Of a stretch of 64,000 nt of DNA, positions 1 through 9,110 are shown in pieces. Origin of the DNA: JBBQWZ01 sp038210135 (GTDB lineage: Bacteria; Acidobacteriota; Terriglobia; Bryobacterales; Bryobacteraceae); the NCBI GenBank assembly GCA_038210135.1, contig JBBQWZ010000007.1:92842-156841 (forward strand). Direction: 5' to 3'. A model generated the notes under the pieces. The model saw only the letters and a program-made list of their open reading frames with translations, was not told the DNA's origin and did no database searches. How positions within the stretch are numbered: the stretch's first letter is position 1; each line of letters begins with the position of its first letter. The translations under genes and the position numbers were made by a program.

Positions 1-2
1 TG

Positions 3-1688
3 ATCAGCGACAACTCGGCGACGGACATTTTGCTGAAGCTGGCGGGCGGTCCGGCGGCGGTGACCGCGAAAATGAAAGAGGTCGGCGCGGAGGGAATCCT
101 GGTGGATCGCTCGTGCGCGCAGCTGATTTCGGATGTTTTGGGAGCGGAGCTGCCGGGCGAGAATTCATGGTCGCCAGAGATGTTCCGGCGGTTGTACAGC
201 GCGGTGCCGTACGACAAGCACGTGGTCGCGCAGGAGGCCTTCTACCAGGATCCGCGCGACACGGCGCAGCCGGATGCGATGGTGGGGCTGCTCGAGAAGA
301 TTCACCGCAAGGCGCTGCACAAACCGGAGACGGCGGAGTTGCTGCTGGACATATTGCGACGCTGCCAGACGGGCGATTTACGGATAAAAGGGCTGCTGCC
401 GAAGGGCACCATCGTCGCGCACAAGACGGGTTCGTTGCAGGGCATTCACGAGTCCGGCCTGGCGACCAACGACGTGGGCATCATCACGCTACCGGAGGGC
501 GCGGGGCACGTGGCGATCGCGATTTTCGTGAAGTTCGCGTCGCAATCGAATGAGGTAGCCGAGAAGGAAATCGCGCAGACCGCGCGCGCGATTTACGACT
601 ACTTTCTGTACACGGCGTCGGCGCAGAAAACGGCACTGCGCTACGACAAGCTGGCGGATCGGATTGCGGATTCGCTGAAGCTTTCGCGCGGCGAAAAGGT
701 GATTCTGCGGTACGATCCGGAGTTCTTTCGCGAGATCAGTGCGCCGTTGAAAGCGCGCATCGCGAAGGCCGGCGCGACGGTCACCGAGATCGAATATTTG
801 GGCGTTAGCGCGTCCGATGACGGCCGGCTGGTGAAGCCTTTGGAAGCAGCGGACGTGTATTTGTGGATGCCGTTCCGAACGGAGACGAGAGCGGTTCCGG
901 CGAGCGAGGCGGAGTTACTGAAGAAGTGGCTGGACGCGGGCGGATCGCATCGCGAGATCCATTTCCATTGGCAGCAAGGGAGTGTTTTGGCGGACGGATT
1001 GCCGACGCGGCATCCGGCGGCGTACGACGCGCTGTATGAAGCCGCGGTGTTGGAGACGGATTACAAGGCGCTGGCGGCGGCACAGGACGCGGTGATCAGC
1101 ACGCTGCGATTCGGATCGATCCGCGTGCGGACACCGGCGGGGACGGATTTGCTATTCCGGTTGGAGAAGCGGCCGGTGAACAAGCAAGACGGCGATGCGT
1201 CGGCGGAGCGGATGAAGTCGGCGCAGGTGCGGGTGGATCGCGAGATCGAGTTGCCGTCGGGCGTGGTGCGGGTGGCTCCACCGGAGGGCACGGTGAACGG
1301 GACGCTAGTGATTCCGGAGGCGCGATTCGGAGAGCAGACGGCGACGATGGTGCGATTCGAGATTCAGGGCGGACGGATTACGAAGGTGACGGCGGCGAAG
1401 AATCAGAAGGCGGTGGAGGATTACCTGAAGGCCAACGGTCCGGCCGCGATGCGGTTCCGCGAGATGGGGGTCGGGGTGAATCCGAAGTTGGCGCTGCAGC
1501 CGGGTACCGAGGTGCTGCCGTATTACGGGTACGGCGCGGGCGTGGTCCGGATTTCGATTGGGGATAACGAAGAGATCGGCGGGGCGGTCCGCGGGGGCGG
1601 GTTTGCGCGATGGTTTTTTTTGACGGACGCGACGGTAGATTTGTATGGGACTCCGTTGATCAAGGACGGAAAGTTGACTTTGGAGTAG
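3..1688 (+). CDS. Class A beta-lactamase-like serine hydrolase fused to M29 aminopeptidase-like domain (5' end outside window)
   Basis: The frame is open from the window edge and opens with Ser-Asp-Asn, the SDN motif of class A beta-lactamases/penicillin-binding hydrolases. The KTG motif follows at 423-431 (HKTGS). The SxxK nucleophile must lie upstream, so the gene is 5' truncated. After about 200 residues the protein changes to a region of about 340 residues resembling M29 (aminopeptidase T/PepS) proteins: an ADRIADSL...GEKV start, a GTDLLF segment, LPSGVVRVAPPEG, and an SIGDNEEIGG end. Several positions that carry metal ligands in M29 enzymes appear changed (Glu of the LPxGEV segment to Val, the His before the IALG-like segment to Arg, and no final HxD), so the second half may bind no metal. 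The hydrolase half is clear; the M29 link is by motif recall only. It is convergent with the ABC permease. Confidence 0.75.
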   Translation: MSDNSATDILLKLAGGPAAVTAKMKEVGAEGILVDRSCAQLISDVLGAELPGENSWSPEMFRRLYSAVPYDKHVVAQEAFYQDPRDTAQPDAMVGLLEKIHRKALHKPETAELLLDILRRCQTGDLRIKGLLPKGTIVAHKTGSLQGIHESGLATNDVGIITLPEGAGHVAIAIFVKFASQSNEVAEKEIAQTARAIYDYFLYTASAQKTALRYDKLADRIADSLKLSRGEKVILRYDPEFFREISAPLKARIAKAGATVTEIEYLGVSASDDGRLVKPLEAADVYLWMPFRTETRAVPASEAELLKKWLDAGGSHREIHFHWQQGSVLADGLPTRHPAAYDALYEAAVLETDYKALAAAQDAVISTLRFGSIRVRTPAGTDLLFRLEKRPVNKQDGDASAERMKSAQVRVDREIELPSGVVRVAPPEGTVNGTLVIPEARFGEQTATMVRFEIQGGRITKVTAAKNQKAVEDYLKANGPAAMRFREMGVGVNPKLALQPGTEVLPYYGYGAGVVRISIGDNEEIGGAVRGGGFARWFFLTDATVDLYGTPLIKDGKLTLE

Positions 1689-1913
1689 GGGGGCCGCTCA
1701 CTTCGTTCGCGGGTCTGATGGATGTCGTCGCTGGCCTTGCGTTGTTCGAAGCTGGGGTCCGCTCCCTTACGGTCGCGGTTCGGTGCTGTGAGTTAGGGAG
1801 CGCTTTGAGTTAGGGAGCGCTTTGAGTTAGGGAGCGCGACCTGACCGGTCGCGCCTCGTTACTCTCGGGGCGGTGGACGGCGGTCCCATCGCTTACGCTC
1901 AGGGTTCAAGGCT
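1689..1913. other. Convergent intergenic region with GC-rich repeats
   Basis: This gap lies between two converging genes and I see no gene in it. It holds a G+C-rich element with GGTCCGCT at 1757-1764 and GGTCGCGGTTCGG at 1771-1783, both of which recur in the gap at 14279-14353. It also holds a 17-bp tandem repeat and an imperfect palindrome around 1875-1895. No T-run terminator is evident. Confidence 0.6.
1789..1837. repeat. 17-bp tandem repeat, about 2.9 copies
   Basis: The unit TGAGTTAGGGAGCGCTT occurs at 1789-1805 and 1806-1822, and its first 15 bases again at 1823-1837, with no mismatch. It sits between convergent genes. Copy number could vary between strains by slippage. Confidence 0.9.
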
Positions 1914-4478
1914 TCAGTCTTCGCGGAGGACTTCCAGGGGCTTTTGGCCTAGGATTCGCCAGCTGGCCATCCAGCCGGATGCGTTCGCTAAGAACGCTGT
2001 GACAAGGGTTGCGGTTAGGGTGGCCCAGGGATCGAACTGGAAGCTGGCGTCTAGGAAGCGGGTTAGCATCAGGCTCGAGAAGACGCTGGCCATCAGGCTT
2101 CCTAGCAAGCCGGCTACGGCTCCTAGCGTCAGGAATTCTACCGAAAAGATTTTCGCGATGTGCTGCCGGGTGGCTCCCAGGGTTTTTAAGATGACGACTT
2201 CGCGCACGCGGCGGAAGCGGGTTCCGGCGACGGCTGAGGCGAGGATGATGACTCCGGCGAGGATCGCGAAGGCGGACAGGAAGCGGATGACGACGGCGAT
2301 CTGATCGACGACTTCCTGAATCAGGGCGAGGGCGTCGGCTAAGTTGATCACGGTCACGGTGGGGAATTTCTCGTAGGCGGCGCGTTGGAGATTCGCGACG
2401 TCGGGGGCGCGCATGCGGATTCCGCCGTAGTACATGGTCGGCAAGCCGGCGAGTGCTTGCGGGTTGAAGATGAATTCGTTGGCGGCCGAAACGCGGATGG
2501 CTTCAGTGATGTGGACGGCGCGGACTTCGGCGACGATGGTGCGGCCGGAGGCGAGGAATTCGAGCTTCGCACCGGGCTTCAGGTTGAGAGTCTTCGCGGC
2601 GTCTTCCGCGACCGAAACGACGTTGGTGGTTTCGCTGCGGGTCCACCATTTGCCTTCGGTGACCTTGGTCATATCGGGCTGCTCGGCTTCGAACATGACG
2701 GAGCGGGTTTGCAGGAAGCGGCGTGCCCAGCCCTGTAGCTTGAGGTCCTTCAACTGCACGCCATTGATGGCGTTGAGCCGGGCGGGCGTAGAGGGGACGA
2801 GTTCAGGCGTGCCTTCGATTCCTTTCGAATTCTTCAGCAAATCGAGCATCGCGGGCGCTTGGGCTTGAGTGATATCGATGAGATAGACATTGGGCATTCC
2901 GGGCGGCGCGGTTTTTACGATTTGTTTGATGAGCGAATTCTGGACGAGATAGATGGTGAGCGTGAACATGACGCCGAGTCCGAGCGCAACGAGAATCGCC
3001 TGGGCCTGGCTGCCTTGGCGATAGATGTTGCCCATGCCCTGGCGGACGACGGCGGGCAGGCGCCAGCGATTCAGAATGGCGCGGACGGTCCGCAAGAGAG
3101 CCCAGGCGACGAAAGAAAGGGCAGTGACGCTAGCGGCGAGTCCGCCGATGAAGTAGCCGCCGAGACGGGCGGAGTCGCTGAGCCACCAGGCGATTCCGCC
3201 GAGGCCGACTAAGATGAGGCCGACGGCGGCGAGCGCGGGACGGCCCTGGGCCAGGCGTTCGCGCCAATTGCGCTTCACTTCGGCGGTATCGCGGCGCAGG
3301 ATGAGCGCGGGACGGACGCGCCGGATGGCGAGCAGCGGCGGCAGGGTGAAGAGCAAGGTCGAAAGGACGCCGATGGCAATTCCCTGCAGGGCCGCGATGG
3401 GACTCCAACTAGCGCCGAGGGTGAGCTTGAAGAATTTCTCGATCAATACGGGGAGCGTATTTTGGATCGCGATTCCGACGGCAACGCCGGCCAAGCCGCC
3501 GGCGAAACCGAGCATCAGCGTCTGGATGAGATAGATCTTCATGATCTGAGTGGAGGTCGCGCCCATGGATTTCATGACGGCGATGTTGTCCATGCGCTGG
3601 GCGAGGTGAGCGTGCATGGCCATGCCGACGCCGAGGGCTCCGACGATCAGGGCGATCAGGCTGACGAGGCTGAGGAAGACGGTGGAGCGGTCGAGTCCGC
3701 CGGTGATGATGGGGTGGGTCTGGCGGAAATCGGCGACGAGCGCGTCGGGGAAAGTTTGCTTGAGTTCCTTGCGGATCTGTTCGACGGACGGCGCGGTGGG
3801 CGCCATTTTAAAGAGAAATCGCTGGGCGGCGCGGCTGCCGGCTTTGATGAGTCCGGTGCGTTCGACGGCATCGCGCGACATCATCAGGCGCAGGCCGATG
3901 TTCATGGAGCCGGACATGCGGTCGGGCTCGGAGACGACGAGCGAGCCGATTTTAAATTGAGCCGCACCGACTTTGATGCTGTCGCCGAGTTTCAGTTTGA
4001 GGCGGACGAGAAGGTCCTCGGCGACAGCGACTGTGTCGGGCTGGAGCGCGTCGGCGAGCGGGATGTCGGGATCGAGCTTCACTTTCCCGTAATAGGGGTA
4101 GCGTGTGGGATCGACGGCTTTGATCGAGACCAGAAGGGGCGCGGCGAGCTGACCGGCGGCATCGGGCGCGCGATCGACCACGGGAGCGGCCATCGAAAAG
4201 GTTTCGGTAATTTGGGTGCGTTCGACGCCGCGGGCGGCGAGCGAATCGAGAACTTTTTCCTGATCCGCGGTGGGCATGACGAACATGCGGGCGGACATAT
4301 CGCCGGCCATGAGTGTCCGGGCTTCGCGGAGGAGCATGCCGCGGAAAGCGTTCGAGAAGCCGCGGACTCCGGCGACGCAGCCGACTCCGGCGGCAACGGC
4401 GATGACGACGAAGAGGAACTTCGCCATGGACGACCGCGTTTCGCGGAGAGCGATCTTGCTGGCGGTACGGAGCGTCAC
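1914..4478 (-). CDS. ABC transporter permease, FtsX/MacB (YbbP-like) family
   Basis: This 854-residue integral membrane protein is the permease half of a lipoprotein- or lipid-handling ABC exporter. It has one N-terminal membrane segment (about residues 18-38, IALRETRSS...FLFVVIAVAAGVG), a large extracytoplasmic region, a first FtsX core near residues 265-385, further segments near 415-470, a second extracytoplasmic region, and a C-terminal FtsX core near 725-850 with the ILKTLGATRQHI signature. The duplicated FtsX core and length match the YbbP type rather than LolC/E (about 400 residues). Its start overlaps the stop of the upstream ATPase gene by 4 bp, so the two are cotranscribed and translationally coupled. 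The substrate is unknown. Confidence 0.9.
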   Translation of the reverse strand: MTLRTASKIALRETRSSMAKFLFVVIAVAAGVGCVAGVRGFSNAFRGMLLREARTLMAGDMSARMFVMPTADQEKVLDSLAARGVERTQITETFSMAAPVVDRAPDAAGQLAAPLLVSIKAVDPTRYPYYGKVKLDPDIPLADALQPDTVAVAEDLLVRLKLKLGDSIKVGAAQFKIGSLVVSEPDRMSGSMNIGLRLMMSRDAVERTGLIKAGSRAAQRFLFKMAPTAPSVEQIRKELKQTFPDALVADFRQTHPIITGGLDRSTVFLSLVSLIALIVGALGVGMAMHAHLAQRMDNIAVMKSMGATSTQIMKIYLIQTLMLGFAGGLAGVAVGIAIQNTLPVLIEKFFKLTLGASWSPIAALQGIAIGVLSTLLFTLPPLLAIRRVRPALILRRDTAEVKRNWRERLAQGRPALAAVGLILVGLGGIAWWLSDSARLGGYFIGGLAASVTALSFVAWALLRTVRAILNRWRLPAVVRQGMGNIYRQGSQAQAILVALGLGVMFTLTIYLVQNSLIKQIVKTAPPGMPNVYLIDITQAQAPAMLDLLKNSKGIEGTPELVPSTPARLNAINGVQLKDLKLQGWARRFLQTRSVMFEAEQPDMTKVTEGKWWTRSETTNVVSVAEDAAKTLNLKPGAKLEFLASGRTIVAEVRAVHITEAIRVSAANEFIFNPQALAGLPTMYYGGIRMRAPDVANLQRAAYEKFPTVTVINLADALALIQEVVDQIAVVIRFLSAFAILAGVIILASAVAGTRFRRVREVVILKTLGATRQHIAKIFSVEFLTLGAVAGLLGSLMASVFSSLMLTRFLDASFQFDPWATLTATLVTAFLANASGWMASWRILGQKPLEVLRED

Positions 4479-5203
4479 TCGGCCAGCCTTTCGGGCTCGG
4501 GCGAAGGTGTTTGTAGATCGTCGCTGACGACGCGGCCATCTTTTAAAGTGATGATGCGGTCGGCGTAGGCGGCGAGGGCGTTGTCGTGGGTGACGAGGAT
4601 GAGCGTGGTGCCTTCGCGGCGGTTCAACGAGATGAGGAGATCGAGAACGTGCTGGCCGTTGGCGGAGTCGAGGTTGCCGGTAGGCTCGTCCGCCATCAGT
4701 ATGGGCGGCTTGGCCATGAAGGCGCGGGCGAGCGCGACGCGCTGCTGTTCCCCGCCCGAGAGCTGTACGGGATAGTGATCCATGCGCCCGTCGAGTCCGA
4801 CATTGCTGAGCAATTCCTGGGCGCGCTTGAGGCCTTCTCGAGTGTCTCCGCCGGCGAGTTCAAAGGGAAGCAGGACATTCTCTTCCGCGGTGAGGGTCGG
4901 CAGAAGTTGATACGACTGGAAGACGAAACCGATTTTCTTGCCGCGTACTTTAGCGAGTGCGTCTTCGCGGAGTGCGGTGATATCGACCCCGTCGAGAACC
5001 ACTTTGCCGGAGGTTGGACCGTCGAGGCCGGCGAGCAGACCGAGCAGCGTGCTCTTGCCGCTACCGGACTGGCCCATGATGGCGACGAACTGGCCAGTGG
5101 GAATTTCGAAGTCGATCCCGCGCAGAATATCCACGCGATGGGTGCCGGTGTCGATCGACTTCGTGAGGGCCGACACCTGGACAATAGAAGACGGGGAGGG
5201 CAT
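4475..5203 (-). CDS. ABC transporter ATP-binding protein, LolD/MacB (YbbA-like) family
   Basis: This 242-residue nucleotide-binding subunit has a Walker A GQSGSGKST (about residues 45-53), a Q-loop FQSYQLLP, the signature LSGGEQQRVALARA, a Walker B ILMADEPTGNLDS and an H-loop VTHD. The Q-loop and GNLDS are typical of the LolD/FtsE/MacB branch. It powers the downstream FtsX-type permease, whose start overlaps its stop. It is transcribed divergently from a TesA-type esterase, with only about 20 bp between the starts. E. coli has the same arrangement (ybbA-ybbP next to tesA), which supports the family assignment. Confidence 0.93.
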   Translation of the reverse strand: MPSPSSIVQVSALTKSIDTGTHRVDILRGIDFEIPTGQFVAIMGQSGSGKSTLLGLLAGLDGPTSGKVVLDGVDITALREDALAKVRGKKIGFVFQSYQLLPTLTAEENVLLPFELAGGDTREGLKRAQELLSNVGLDGRMDHYPVQLSGGEQQRVALARAFMAKPPILMADEPTGNLDSANGQHVLDLLISLNRREGTTLILVTHDNALAAYADRIITLKDGRVVSDDLQTPSPEPERLAE

Positions 5204-5226
5204 CTGTTCTTATGATGGTGACTGAA

Positions 5227-5940
5227 ATGGCTTTCTCCTCCATAGTGGCACGCGGCGGCTTGGCGCTTCTATTTTTCTTCGTAATGGCGGGATGCGGCGG
5301 CAATCCGCCCAAGCCGGAGCCGGAGCGCAAACCGGCGAGTTCGTTGAATCCGAATCCGGGAGCGTCGTTGCCGCCGGCGGCGGCGGGTGACAAGCGGAAA
5401 TTGTTTCTGGCATTCGGCGACAGCCTGACGGCGGGATTCGGCGTAGAGCCGGGCAGGAGTTATCCGGACGAATTGCAGAAGTTAGTGGATGCGGACAAGA
5501 AGCCGTGGCGGGTGGTGAATGCGGGGATCAGCGGCGAGACCACATCGGGCGGGCTGAATCGGGTGGAATCGATCATCGAGCAGAAGCCGGCGGTGGTGTT
5601 GTTGGAACTGGGCGGCAACGATGGGTTACGGGGGATTCCACTGGCGTCGACGGCGGCGAACATGGAAGCGATGATCCAGAAGTTGATGGCGTCCGGCGCG
5701 AAGGTGGTGATTGCGGGGATGACGCTGCCGCCCAATTACGGGCCGGATTACATCCACGAATTCGAACAAATCTACGTTTTGCTGGCGGCGAAATATCGGT
5801 TGGCTCGGATTCCGTTTTTGCTCGAAGGCGTCGCGACGGTGCCTGGATTGATGCAGCAGGACGGCATTCATCCGACGGCGGAAGGTCAGGCGATTGTGGC
5901 GAAGACGGTGTACAAGACGGTGAAGCCGCTGCTGGATTGA
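5227..5940 (+). CDS. SGNH/GDSL esterase, TesA (arylesterase/lysophospholipase) type, lipoprotein
   Basis: This is an extracytoplasmic SGNH hydrolase. The N-terminus has a hydrophobic segment (ALLFFFVMAGC) that ends in a lipobox-like MAGC, followed by a Pro/Glu/Lys-rich linker, which predicts a lipoprotein. Block I is FGDSLTAGFG with the nucleophile Ser, block III is ELGGNDGL, and block V is DGIHP with the catalytic Asp-His pair, so the active site is complete. The ATG at 5227 (MAFSS) gives the better signal peptide; an in-frame ATG at 5212 is the alternative. It likely hydrolyses acyl esters or lysolipids, consistent with its divergent position beside a LolD/YbbP-type exporter. Confidence 0.9.
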   Translation: MAFSSIVARGGLALLFFFVMAGCGGNPPKPEPERKPASSLNPNPGASLPPAAAGDKRKLFLAFGDSLTAGFGVEPGRSYPDELQKLVDADKKPWRVVNAGISGETTSGGLNRVESIIEQKPAVVLLELGGNDGLRGIPLASTAANMEAMIQKLMASGAKVVIAGMTLPPNYGPDYIHEFEQIYVLLAAKYRLARIPFLLEGVATVPGLMQQDGIHPTAEGQAIVAKTVYKTVKPLLD

Positions 5941-5956
5941 GGCGAAGCTAAAAGGC

Positions 5957-6310
5957 ATGTTGCGTTGGATTTTTGTCGTGCTTGCTTTGCCGGCTGCGCC
6001 TGCGGCGGCGAAAGTGAAATTCGTGCGCGACGTGAAGCCGATTCTTGAGAATCACTGCGTCCGGTGCCACGGCAACGGCGCTGCGATGCGCGGATTGCGG
6101 TTGGACAACCGAGAGCGGGCGTGGATGGCGATCGTGAAAAAGCAGCCCGAGGACAGCCGCGTGTATCTGGCGTCGCGGTCGAAATTTATGCCACCGGGCG
6201 ACCGGAAGCTGACGCCGACGGAACTCGAAACGATGCGGCTGTGGATCCTCGAAGGCGCGAAGTGGCCGAAGGGCGTGGTTCTCGAAGGCAAGAATCCTTT
6301 TTTGAAATAA
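5957..6310 (+). CDS. Exported c-type cytochrome, PSCyt1 (planctomycete-type) domain
   Basis: This short secreted protein of 117 residues has a signal peptide (about residues 1-18, VLALPAAPAAA) and one heme-binding CVRCH motif at residues 34-38 in the context VKPILENHC. The GLRLDNRERA and LWILEGAKWP segments are typical of the PSCyt1 domain. In larger proteins this domain precedes PSD1 or SUMF domains; here it stands alone, and the same domain occurs fused at 34802-36100. It follows the esterase by 16 bp and may share its mRNA. The redox partner is unknown. Confidence 0.85.
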   Translation: MLRWIFVVLALPAAPAAAKVKFVRDVKPILENHCVRCHGNGAAMRGLRLDNRERAWMAIVKKQPEDSRVYLASRSKFMPPGDRKLTPTELETMRLWILEGAKWPKGVVLEGKNPFLK

Positions 6311-6368
6311 TGCGGCCTGAAATGATGCCTGGTTCGCGGCGCACGGTGGACTGGGATAATGGAGTGGC

Positions 6369-8699
6369 TTGCCATTCACCGATCGCGATCTCATTGCCCA
6401 TATTTCAAAGCTTCCGCACGCGCGCGGCACGTTTAAGCAACTGGTGCGCGAGCTGGCTTCGAAGGATAGCTCGAAAGAATGGATCGATCAGGCGCTCGAC
6501 CGGCTGACGGCGACGGGCGAACTGATCGAAACAAAAAACGGACATTACGTTGTGACTGCGCAGAGCCGTGAATACGCGGTCGGGCGGCTGAACGTGCACC
6601 GCGACGGGTATGCCTTTCTAATTCCGGATACGCGTTCGACGCAGTACACAGGCGATATCTACATTCCGAAATCGGATGCGGGACGGGCGATGCACGGCGA
6701 CCGCGTGATCGTGCACATTTCGCGGATCGAGGCCGGCGGCAAGGCGGATGGCGAGCTGGTCCGGATTCTGGCGCGGGCGCAACGGACGGTGGTGGGCGAA
6801 TTCCGCAAGCGGGCTCGGGGTGCGTACGTGGTGCCACACGATCCGCGGATTCAGCAGTGGATTCAAATTCCAGAGGGCCTAGAGGTTCCAGACGCGGGCA
6901 AGCAGCCGAAGGGTCCGGAAGGACCGCTGTGGGCGGCTCCGCCGAATCCGGATCGGGTGGGCGCGATGCCGGTGGTGGTGAAGACGCTCGACGATCTGGA
7001 CGGCATGATCGTCAACGTCGAGATCCTCGAATTTCCAGAAGACGGCGGCAGCGGCGTGGGTCGGGTCCACGAGATTCTGGGGCACCCGGACGACTTCGGC
7101 GTGGACGTCGAAGTGGTGATCCGCAAGCATCACATCCCGCATCGATTTCCGGAGCCAGTGCTGGCGCAGGCGCGCGGGATTCCGTCGGAGATTGGGGCGA
7201 CGGATCTCGAAGGGCGGCGCGATTTCCGCAGCCTCGATATCGTGACCATCGACGGCGAGACGGCGCGCGATTTCGACGATGCGGTGCATGTCGAGAAGCT
7301 CGAAAACGGAAACTGGGCGTTGCAGGTCCATATCGCGGATGTCAGCCATTATGTGCGGCCGGGATCGGCGATTGACCATGAAGCGGCGTTCCGCGGGACC
7401 AGCGTTTATTTTCCGGATCGCGCGGTTCCGATGCTGCCGGTGGAGCTTTCAACCGACATCTGCTCGCTGCGTCCGGATGTGGATCGTTTGGTTTTGAGCG
7501 CGCTGCTCGAACTCGATCATAAAGGCGATGTGGTTTCGCAGGCTTTCTGCCGCGGCGTGATCCGCAGCGCGTTCCGAATGACGTACACGGGCGTCCACCG
7601 GATTCTTGAAGAGAACGAGCCGCACCCCTTGAAGGCGCGGTTTGAAGCGATGCAAGAACTGGCGCTGATTCTGAACCGGAAGCGGGTGAAGCGCGGCTCG
7701 ATCGATTTCGATTTGCCGGAAGCGTTGATTGAATTCGACGAATTCGGCGAGATGACGGGCGTGAAGCGGAGTCCGCGAAACGTGGCGCATCGGCTGATCG
7801 AAGAGTTCATGCTGGCGGCGAATGAAGCGGTGGCGAGCCACATCGAGAACGCGGAGATTCCGTCGATTTATCGAATCCACGAGCCGCCGGACGGCAAGCG
7901 GGTGATGGACTTCGAAGAGGTCGCGGCGAAGTTCGGCGTCTCGTTGGGCGTCGGCGCGATCCCGGTAAAGCGCTTTCCGATGATGGTGCGAAACCGGGAT
8001 GGATCGAAAACGCGGCGGGCGTTGACGATCCCGGATGCGGAAATCGCGGTGACTTCGCGAATGTATCAGAAGCTGGTGGCGAAGATCGCGGGCAAACCGG
8101 AAGAGCGGATTCTGAGCTACCTGATGCTACGTTCGCTGAAGCAGGCGCGGTATTCCGAGCGCAACGTTGGGCATTTCGCGCTGGCGGCGCCGAGCTACAC
8201 GCACTTCACTTCGCCGATCCGGCGGTATCCGGATTTGATCGTGCATCGCATTCTGAAGACGATGCTCGATGGCGTTCCGCCGAGGTTGTCGGAAGGCGAG
8301 TTGCACGCGATCGCGACCGATACATCCGATACGGAACGGCGGGCCGCGGAGGCCGAGCGCGAGTTGGTGGAGTGGAAGAAAGCGAAGTTCATGATCGATC
8401 GCGTGGGCGATGAATTCAGCGGGTTGATTATTTCCACGACGAGGTTCGGATTCTTCGTCGAGTTGAACGATTTGTTTGTCGAGGGATTGGTGCCGCTCGA
8501 CACGCTGCCGGGGGATCGTTACATGTACAACGAGACGACGCGGAAGATTGTTGGGCAGCGGAGCAAGCGGACGTTTTCGATGGGCGACGCGGTGGAGGTC
8601 CGGCTGGATCGGGTAGATGCGGTGGAAAAGAAACTCAACTTTTCGATCGTCGAACCGCGGGGCGGGGGACGGGTACGCCGCGGCGAACGGCGTTCATAG
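6369..8699 (+). CDS. rnr: Ribonuclease R
   Basis: This 776-residue 3'-5' exoribonuclease has an N-terminal winged-helix region (residues 1-65), cold-shock OB domains (about 65-230), the RNB catalytic domain (about 270-600, with the IDGETARDFDDAV metal-binding Asp cluster and the SPIRRYPDLIVHR signature) and a C-terminal S1 domain (about 665-760, GLIISTTRFGFFVEL). Length and domain order match RNase R. The start is TTG, with GGAG 4 nt upstream and GATAAT at 6355-6360. It degrades structured RNA in the cytoplasm. A toxin-antitoxin pair follows 12 bp downstream. Confidence 0.96.
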   Translation: MPFTDRDLIAHISKLPHARGTFKQLVRELASKDSSKEWIDQALDRLTATGELIETKNGHYVVTAQSREYAVGRLNVHRDGYAFLIPDTRSTQYTGDIYIPKSDAGRAMHGDRVIVHISRIEAGGKADGELVRILARAQRTVVGEFRKRARGAYVVPHDPRIQQWIQIPEGLEVPDAGKQPKGPEGPLWAAPPNPDRVGAMPVVVKTLDDLDGMIVNVEILEFPEDGGSGVGRVHEILGHPDDFGVDVEVVIRKHHIPHRFPEPVLAQARGIPSEIGATDLEGRRDFRSLDIVTIDGETARDFDDAVHVEKLENGNWALQVHIADVSHYVRPGSAIDHEAAFRGTSVYFPDRAVPMLPVELSTDICSLRPDVDRLVLSALLELDHKGDVVSQAFCRGVIRSAFRMTYTGVHRILEENEPHPLKARFEAMQELALILNRKRVKRGSIDFDLPEALIEFDEFGEMTGVKRSPRNVAHRLIEEFMLAANEAVASHIENAEIPSIYRIHEPPDGKRVMDFEEVAAKFGVSLGVGAIPVKRFPMMVRNRDGSKTRRALTIPDAEIAVTSRMYQKLVAKIAGKPEERILSYLMLRSLKQARYSERNVGHFALAAPSYTHFTSPIRRYPDLIVHRILKTMLDGVPPRLSEGELHAIATDTSDTERRAAEAERELVEWKKAKFMIDRVGDEFSGLIISTTRFGFFVELNDLFVEGLVPLDTLPGDRYMYNETTRKIVGQRSKRTFSMGDAVEVRLDRVDAVEKKLNFSIVEPRGGGRVRRGERRS

Positions 8700-8711
8700 G
8701 ATAATGAAGTT

Positions 8712-9107
8712 GTGCCTGCCAGCAATAAAAAGGTAAAGGTATTCGTCGATTCCGACGGACGGTTAACGGAGCTGCTCCGCAGGTTGAAGGTCGAAACCGT
8801 CAAGTCTCCGGTCGCGGGACCGGGCGCAAAAGGAGACTTCTTTCAGCTTGCCGCTTCCGGCCAAGACGCGCCAAGGCTGGTGATCCCGGACAAAACGGCG
8901 CGCCGCAAGACGGGCCCGAGGTTGTCGTCCGCGCTCTTGCAGCATGCGATTGAAGTGTTTGGATCGGAAGCGGCGGCGAGACGGTGGATGTCTCACGAAT
9001 GCGGTTCGCTAAATAATCGCACGCCGCTCGAAGTGATTCATTCGGACGCCAACGAAGCCGAGGTAGAGCGCATCCTGAGCTGCATCGACTACGGCATGAT
9101 TGCATAG
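8712..9107 (+). CDS. Xre/MbcA/ParS-type antitoxin (DUF2384)
   Basis: This protein has 131 residues. The C-terminal half is the DUF2384 toxin-binding domain: HAIEVFGSEAAARRWM, then NNRTPLEVI, and ILSCIDYGMIA at the end. The N-terminus is a poorly conserved region that normally holds a DNA-binding helix-turn-helix. It is followed after 3 bp by a RES-domain toxin, the standard order of RES-Xre modules. The start is GTG, with a GATAAT hexamer only 6 nt upstream (8700-8705) and no Shine-Dalgarno, so it could have its own leaderless promoter despite sitting behind rnr. It should neutralise the toxin and repress the pair. Confidence 0.9.
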   Translation: MPASNKKVKVFVDSDGRLTELLRRLKVETVKSPVAGPGAKGDFFQLAASGQDAPRLVIPDKTARRKTGPRLSSALLQHAIEVFGSEAAARRWMSHECGSLNNRTPLEVIHSDANEAEVERILSCIDYGMIA

Positions 9108-9110
9108 CGC

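Noticed and set aside
5242..5262. Another TGGCAC followed by a TTGG segment as a sigma-54 site
   Set aside because: The -12 element does not match TTGCW at N5 spacing, and it lies inside the esterase gene.
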